Assembly: GCA_023253615.1 (NCBI GenBank)
Contig: JALRFZ010000368.1
Coordinates: 1-10,975, forward strand
Origin: Verrucomicrobiales bacterium
GTDB lineage: Bacteria > Verrucomicrobiota > Verrucomicrobiia > Verrucomicrobiales > DEV007
DNA: 10,975 bases
Direction of reading: 5' to 3'
Made by a program: the position numbers and the translations under genes. Positions 6,694-10,975 of the stretch are shown one piece after another. How positions within the stretch are numbered: position 1 is the stretch's first letter; each line of letters starts with the position of its first letter. Below the pieces are notes generated by a model. That model saw only the letters and a list, made by a program, of their open reading frames with translations, had not been told where the DNA came from and ran no database searches.

Positions 6694-7785
6694 TCAGCCT
6701 TCGGCCTTCACGCCGGTCAGCTTGATCTCGTGCCCCATGAAACACTTGCCGTCGAGCAGCTCGACGGCTTTCTGCGCTTCCTCGGTGGAGGCGAGGTCGA
6801 TGCGGTGGTTCTTGGTGCGCTCGTCCTTGCCGGGACCGGTCTCTTCACGGCTCACGATCGTGCCGATCCCCGAGAACAGGTCGGTGACATCGGTCTCCGA
6901 AGCCTCGGCGTTGAGATTGGCGAGATTCAACGAGGGCGAGGTGACCGTCTCGATCACGAGCGGGCGGACCTGGCGGCTCGGCTTGTCGATCTCGTCGGAG
7001 TCGCCGCCACGGGTGCGACCGCCGCGGCCGCGTTCTCCACGCTCGCCACGTTCCTTGCGATCGCCACGTCCACCGGTGCGTTCCGGGCGTTCCCCGCGCG
7101 GGGCGCGCTCGCTGCGACCGACCGGCTTCTCCTCGCGACCCTCGCTCTTCGCGCCGGTGACGAGCATCTTGCGTCCTTGCACTTCGTGGTCATTGAGAGC
7201 GGCGGCGGCGGCTTTGGCCTCCTCGACGCTTCCCATTTCGACAAAGGCGAAACCTTTCGACTTTTCCGAGCCCGCCTGGGTCACCACGGCGGCTTCGACG
7301 ACACTGCCATGCGCACCGAACAAGGTCTCGAGATCCGCGTTGGTGACATCATAGCTGAGATTGCCGATATAAAGGCGCGGCGTGGTCGGCTCGACATACA
7401 TCGGGGCGCGACGTTCGCGCTTCGCGCCGGAGCCCTCCTCCCCACCCCGCGGAGCGCGCGGCTCGCGGGCCGGGCGATCGGACGGCTTGCCCGAAGTCTT
7501 GCCGGCGGGTTTTTTAGCCGTGGGATCGACGAGGCCGAAGGTGATGAATTTGATGAATTTCTGAAACGCGGTCGGCTTGGGAGCGGGTTTCGACGACTCG
7601 CGGCGCGGCTTTCGCTTGACGTCCTCGGAGGGGCGGAATTCATCGGGACCGTCGGATTTGCGCTGGCTGGGACGACGGCCTTCGCCATGGTCGCCGCCGG
7701 AGCGGCCGTTGCGGGAGCGGCTGCGCCCCCCACGGGAGCGCGAATTGCGGGAGTTCCGGTCTCCACCGGAAGAAGAGGATTGCAT
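6694..7785 (-). CDS. Two-RRM, arginine/glycine-rich RNA-binding protein
   Basis: A 363-residue basic protein. Residues 1-70 are rich in Ser, Arg and Gly, with R-S-R-S-R like tracts. Residues 73-86 (A-F-Q-K-F-I-K-F-I-T-F-G-L-V) form a short hydrophobic/basic segment. RRM1 spans about 137-213 with a good RNP2 (L-Y-I-G-N-L, 138-143) and RNP1 (K-G-F-A-F-V-E-M, 177-184), so it should bind single-stranded RNA. Residues 214-262 are an Arg/Glu/Gly linker with R-G-E-R-G repeats. RRM2 (about 286-357) keeps the pattern L-N-L-A-N-L ... D-V-T-D-L-F ... E-E-A-Q-K-A-V but its RNP1 position reads N-H-R-I-D-L-A-S, without the usual aromatics, so RNA binding there is doubtful. Bacterial RRM proteins are usually small, single-domain proteins, and in cyanobacteria some are cold-induced. 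A 196-bp intergenic region precedes it, with a possible promoter and long leader. Confidence 0.9.
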   Translation of the reverse strand: MQSSSSGGDRNSRNSRSRGGRSRSRNGRSGGDHGEGRRPSQRKSDGPDEFRPSEDVKRKPRRESSKPAPKPTAFQKFIKFITFGLVDPTAKKPAGKTSGKPSDRPAREPRAPRGGEEGSGAKRERRAPMYVEPTTPRLYIGNLSYDVTNADLETLFGAHGSVVEAAVVTQAGSEKSKGFAFVEMGSVEEAKAAAAALNDHEVQGRKMLVTGAKSEGREEKPVGRSERAPRGERPERTGGRGDRKERGERGERGRGGRTRGGDSDEIDKPSRQVRPLVIETVTSPSLNLANLNAEASETDVTDLFSGIGTIVSREETGPGKDERTKNHRIDLASTEEAQKAVELLDGKCFMGHEIKLTGVKAEG

Positions 7786-7906
7786 GGATATGGACAGTTT
7801 TTCGGATCAGTCCGGGGGCTCCGCGAGAAGTGCGGGCTGGTCAAGGGCGGGCGGAAGGGATTTTTCTTCCCCGCAGGGGTCGATTCAGCGGCCCCGGATT
7901 CCGGCT

Positions 7907-7934
7907 ATCCTAGTGCAGGTGGCCTGATGAGCAA
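7907..7934 (-). promoter_or_regulatory. Possible promoter of the RRM gene with a leader of about 115 nt
   Basis: On the minus strand TTGCTC (7934-7929) and TAGGAT (7912-7907) are separated by 16 bp, a weak sigma-70-like match (3/6 and 4/6). It would start transcription near 7900 and give a leader of about 115 nt before the RRM gene ATG at 7785. The leader contains small hairpins (CCCC-GCA-GGGG at 7869-7879 and CGGA-TCAG-TCCG at 7803-7814) and no clear Shine-Dalgarno sequence next to the ATG. I see no small ORF with a convincing start in it. The assignment is tentative. Confidence 0.28.
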
Positions 7935-7944
7935 GCGATTAGAC

Positions 7945-7982
7945 GGGGAATCCTCCCCGGTGCATCCCGGCATGGCCGGGAT
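7945..7982 (-). terminator. Two consecutive hairpins after the DUF3127 gene
   Basis: ATCCCGGC-ATG-GCCGGGAT (7964-7982) is a perfect 8-bp stem whose right arm reaches the first base of the DUF3127 stop codon. It is followed, in the minus-strand direction, by GGGGA-ATCC-TCCCC (7945-7958). Neither is followed by a U run, so termination would have to be Rho-assisted or the stems may only protect the 3' end. Their place directly behind the stop codon supports a transcript-end role. Confidence 0.45.
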
Positions 7983-8416
7983 CAGAACGGAATGTCATCG
8001 TCGGATTCCTGTCCGTAGCCTCCGGGAGGCTCGCTGGTGGTCGGTCCACCATCGTCGTAATAGGCATTCTGGGGCTGGCTCGGACGGCTCTCGCCACGGG
8101 ACTGGCCGCCGGAGGCGCGGCCGCCCCCTCCCCCGCCGCCCGCTCCCGGGCGCTCGAGCTTCCAGGCGTTGAGATTCACGTAGTATTTGCCCTTGTACTC
8201 GTTGCCGCGGATGTCGAAAAACACCTTCACCGGATCGCCGATCTGGAATTGGTCGATGAGGGCGGTCTTGTCCTTCACACACTCGAATTTGATCGACTGG
8301 GGGAATTTGCCGTCCTCGACCTCGATGACGAATTCGCGCTTCGTGAAGCCGCTCGCGAAACTCTGGATGTCCTCGATGACCTTCACGGTCCCTTCCATTT
8401 CGAAACTCTGTGCCAT
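7982..8416 (-). CDS. DUF3127 (OB-fold-like) protein with SSB-type acidic C-terminal tip
   Basis: A 144-residue protein in three parts. Residues 1-88 match the DUF3127 pattern (M-E-G-T-V-K-V-I, R-E-F-V-I-E-V, P-Q-S-I-K-F-E-C, Q-I-G-D-P-V-K-V-F-F-D-I-R-G, Y-Y-V-N-L-N-A-W-K-L-E), a beta-rich layout resembling the OB fold of SSB. Residues 90-135 are a flexible Gly/Ser/Arg/Pro linker with seven Gly in a row. The end, S-D-D-D-I-P-F, is the acidic tip that bacterial SSB uses to recruit repair and replication proteins. This suggests a single-stranded nucleic acid binder that contacts SSB-interacting partners; that is inference, as DUF3127 has no established function that I know of. The start at ATG 8416-8414 gives a clean N-terminus; upstream in-frame sequence runs into the terminator and the TM2 gene. 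A weak -10-like GATAAA lies at 8450-8445. Confidence 0.87.
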   Translation of the reverse strand: MAQSFEMEGTVKVIEDIQSFASGFTKREFVIEVEDGKFPQSIKFECVKDKTALIDQFQIGDPVKVFFDIRGNEYKGKYYVNLNAWKLERPGAGGGGGGGRASGGQSRGESRPSQPQNAYYDDGGPTTSEPPGGYGQESDDDIPF

Positions 8417-8465
8417 GGCGATGTCTGTCTTTCCGGTGGCGGCTTTTATCGCCCTGAATCGACCG

Positions 8466-8495
8466 CAGGAAAAGAGGAAATTGGCTTTTTTCCTC
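8466..8495 (-). terminator. Rho-independent-like terminator of the TM2 gene
   Basis: In the minus-strand RNA, GAGGAAA and TTTCCTC (plus-strand arms 8489-8495 and 8474-8480) form a 7-bp stem with an 8-base loop, followed at once by UUUUCCUG. The stem begins inside the TM2 gene's stop codon. The stem is modest in GC, but the position and U run fit a terminator. Confidence 0.6.
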
Positions 8496-8934
8496 AGCCC
8501 TCGAGGAGACGGTCGGACGGGGCCGGGGTGGAATCCGGCCGTCCGCCGTCGCGGGCGTTGATCTCGGTGATCTGGGTGTTCAGGGTGCAGAAGTCGTAGG
8601 CCCAGCCGACCACGAAAAGGCCGCCGGTGCAAAGGTAGAGGATGCCGGTGAGCCACTTGCCCATGTACATGCGGTGCACGCCGAAGAGGCCGAGGAAGGT
8701 CAGGAGGATCCAGGCGACCGAATAGTCCACCGGGCCGGTCTTGTAGCGCAGCTCGGCCTTGCGCTCCATCCCCGGGATGAGGAAAACGTCGATGATCCAG
8801 CCGATCAAAAACAGTCCGCCGGTGCAGAGCCAGATGAGTCCGCTGATGGGTTTGCCGAAATAAAAACGGTGTGATCCGGTGAAGCCGAAGATCCAGAGGA
8901 CGTAGCCGATCGTTTTGCTGTGGGTCGATTCCAT
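8494..8934 (-). CDS. Membrane protein with two tandem TM2 domains
   Basis: A 146-residue integral membrane protein with two copies of the TM2 module. Copy 1 (about 8-53) has G-S-H-R-F-Y-F-G then a membrane helix around T-G-G-L-F-L-I-G-W-I-I-D. Copy 2 (about 72-117) has G-V-H-R-M-Y-M-G then T-G-G-L-F-V-V-G-W-A-Y-D. Each module has a short N-terminal hydrophobic helix, the G-x-H-R-[FM]-Y-x-G turn and a second helix, giving about four membrane segments. The last 25 residues are polar. TM2 proteins are widespread in bacteria, with no general function established. There is no obvious Shine-Dalgarno before ATG 8934-8932; a -10-like TGTAAT lies at 8974-8969 without a well-spaced -35. It is 60 bp downstream of the secretin-like gene and is followed by a terminator-like hairpin. 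Confidence 0.92.
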   Translation of the reverse strand: MESTHSKTIGYVLWIFGFTGSHRFYFGKPISGLIWLCTGGLFLIGWIIDVFLIPGMERKAELRYKTGPVDYSVAWILLTFLGLFGVHRMYMGKWLTGILYLCTGGLFVVGWAYDFCTLNTQITEINARDGGRPDSTPAPSDRLLEG

Positions 8935-8994
8935 GACGGGAGTGTGGGGCCGTCGCGGGAAAACTCCAATTACAAATCCGGCGCGATTTTCAAT

Positions 8995-9978
8995 TCATGG
9001 TTGCGCCGCGGGCGGTTCAGGCGCCGCGGGACGGATCGCGACTTTCACGACGATGGCGGAATCTCCCGTGGCCGGATCCCTGGCTCCGAGAAAGCGGCGG
9101 TTGAACTCCTCGCCGGCACCGGTGAACCCGCGGACGCGGCCGACCTGCCCGTTCTGCACGGGGAGCAGGGTCTGGAATTCCTTCAGATCGACTTGTTCGG
9201 GCTCCATCTCCGAGCCTTCGAGCTTCACCTCGAGCCGGGGCATCAGATCGAGATTCACCACGCCGGCATGCACGCGAGGCCTCACCACCACCGAAGTGGT
9301 GATCCGGGTGGTGGCGATGATTGGCAGGGAAATGCCGCCGGCCTGGATCCAGGGGGCGAAAAAGAGCGGATCCGCCACCTGGCCCGGCACGGCGATCGCA
9401 CCCACCGCGCCAGCGGGGAAGACCCCGGACCCGTATTGGATGAATCCCTCGAGCTCGGTGGACTCGGTCGTGAGATCCAGCGTCACCGAGCCATCCGGAT
9501 TGAGCGTGCCGGTCGATTCACTCGTCACCCCGATGTTGCGCGTCTGGAAGTTCGTCGGCGTCGCCGGCACCACGCCGGTGACGAGACCGTTCGGCCCCAC
9601 GATGATCGTGGGCGGGGCGAAGGCCGTGGGAAACGGCACCTCCTGGGCCATCGTGATCGAACTTTTCCGCACCGGCAATCCGGTGACAAACTGGAAATCC
9701 AGCGCGACATCGGGCACCGGCAGATTCGCGGTCGCGATGGCCTGCTCGGCGGCGAGGATGCCGGAGGGGGTATCGATCACAAGCACCGCCCCCTTGTTCG
9801 CCAACATCACGAATTTTCCCCGGGGCGAAAGCGCTTTCTCCAGCAAGGGTTTGACGACCTCGATCGGGGCGAAAGCCACATCGATCTCCTTCTTCACGGT
9901 GCCTTGCCCCCATGCCGGACCGGTCGTGAGAAGAAGTGCCAGCCCGATCACAAAGACCCCGGGGGAAGTTGCCTTCAT
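8995..9978 (-). CDS. Exported secretin-like (type II/III secretion secretin family) protein
   Basis: A 327-residue exported protein. Residues 1-24 form a signal peptide (basic K3, hydrophobic V-F-V-I-G-L-A-L-L-L, likely cleavage after A-W-G). Residues 29-86 resemble a short secretin N-domain: I-D-V-A-F-A-P-I-E-V-V-K-P-L-L ... G-A-V-L-V-I-D-T-P-S-G-I-L-A-A-E-Q-A-I. After about 87 come segments reminiscent of the secretin core: I-I-A-T-T-R-I-T-T-S-V-V-V-R-P-R-V (220-236), V-N-L-D-L-M-P-R-L-E (241-250) and L-P-V-Q-N-G-Q-V (272-279). The protein is much shorter than pore-forming secretins (usually 500-700 residues), so it may be a reduced or non-pore relative. No other secretion gene is in view. 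ATG 9978 is preferred over the in-frame ATG at 10041 because it puts the signal peptide at the N-terminus. The family call is by pattern recognition only. Confidence 0.62.
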   Translation of the reverse strand: MKATSPGVFVIGLALLLTTGPAWGQGTVKKEIDVAFAPIEVVKPLLEKALSPRGKFVMLANKGAVLVIDTPSGILAAEQAIATANLPVPDVALDFQFVTGLPVRKSSITMAQEVPFPTAFAPPTIIVGPNGLVTGVVPATPTNFQTRNIGVTSESTGTLNPDGSVTLDLTTESTELEGFIQYGSGVFPAGAVGAIAVPGQVADPLFFAPWIQAGGISLPIIATTRITTSVVVRPRVHAGVVNLDLMPRLEVKLEGSEMEPEQVDLKEFQTLLPVQNGQVGRVRGFTGAGEEFNRRFLGARDPATGDSAIVVKVAIRPAAPEPPAAQP

Positions 9979-10049
9979 GACGGGATTCTCGCACGACAGG
10001 AGCCCTCGCGGGAAGGAAAATCGCTGCGCCCTCCGCGCCATCGCCTCGA

Positions 10050-10975
<926 letters not shown>

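Noticed and set aside
6730..8172. Plus-strand open frame of 480 codons
   Set aside because: It is antisense to the RRM gene and part of the DUF3127 gene, with no domain of its own.

Overview
The window is GC-rich and gene-dense. It looks like a chromosomal segment of a Verrucomicrobiota bacterium, possibly Verrucomicrobiaceae-like. That placement is an inference from gene content: a DUF1501 protein (typical of Planctomycetes and Verrucomicrobia), an arginine/glycine-rich RRM protein, a DUF3127 protein and a bacterial betaine-lipid operon. No 16S or other placement marker is present. I see no rRNA, tRNA, CRISPR array, transposase, integrase or phage gene.

Layout. (1) 1-1176, plus strand: the C-terminal part of a DUF1501 protein whose start lies left of the window. 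(2) 1183-2978, minus strand: btaA and btaB, joined by an ATGA overlap, which together make the phosphorus-free betaine lipid DGTS. (3) 2979-3122: an intergenic region with a long hairpin flanked by 8-bp direct repeats and a short palindrome. (4) 3123-5835, minus strand: a two-gene unit of a Gfo/Idh/MocA oxidoreductase followed by a class III PLP aminotransferase. The junction is an 8-bp tandem repeat that supplies the aminotransferase start codon. (5) 5836-5946: an AT-rich divergent promoter region with two related palindromes whose centres are 19 bp apart. (6) 5947-6678, plus strand: a GntR/FCD regulator, the likely local regulator of the oxidoreductase-aminotransferase pair. (7) 6694-10975, minus strand: five consecutive genes. 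In transcription order these are a very acidic low-complexity protein (start beyond the right edge), an exported secretin-like protein, a double-TM2 membrane protein, a DUF3127 OB-fold-like protein ending in an SSB-type acidic tip, and a two-RRM RNA-binding protein. Hairpins or candidate promoters separate several of these, so they are probably not one operon.

How the genes may work together. BtaA transfers the aminocarboxypropyl group of SAM to diacylglycerol and BtaB trimethylates the product, which lets a cell replace phospholipids. The GntR-oxidoreductase-aminotransferase cluster has the form of a small regulated catabolic or biosynthetic module acting on an amino, keto or hydroxy substrate that I cannot identify. 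The best candidates for undescribed biology are the DUF3127 protein with the SSB-type tip, the paired operators of the GntR cluster, the octamer repeat at the aminotransferase start, and the acidic protein with six spaced F-[E/D/K]-[V/I/L/T] motifs next to a secretin-like protein. None of these proves a new system from sequence alone.
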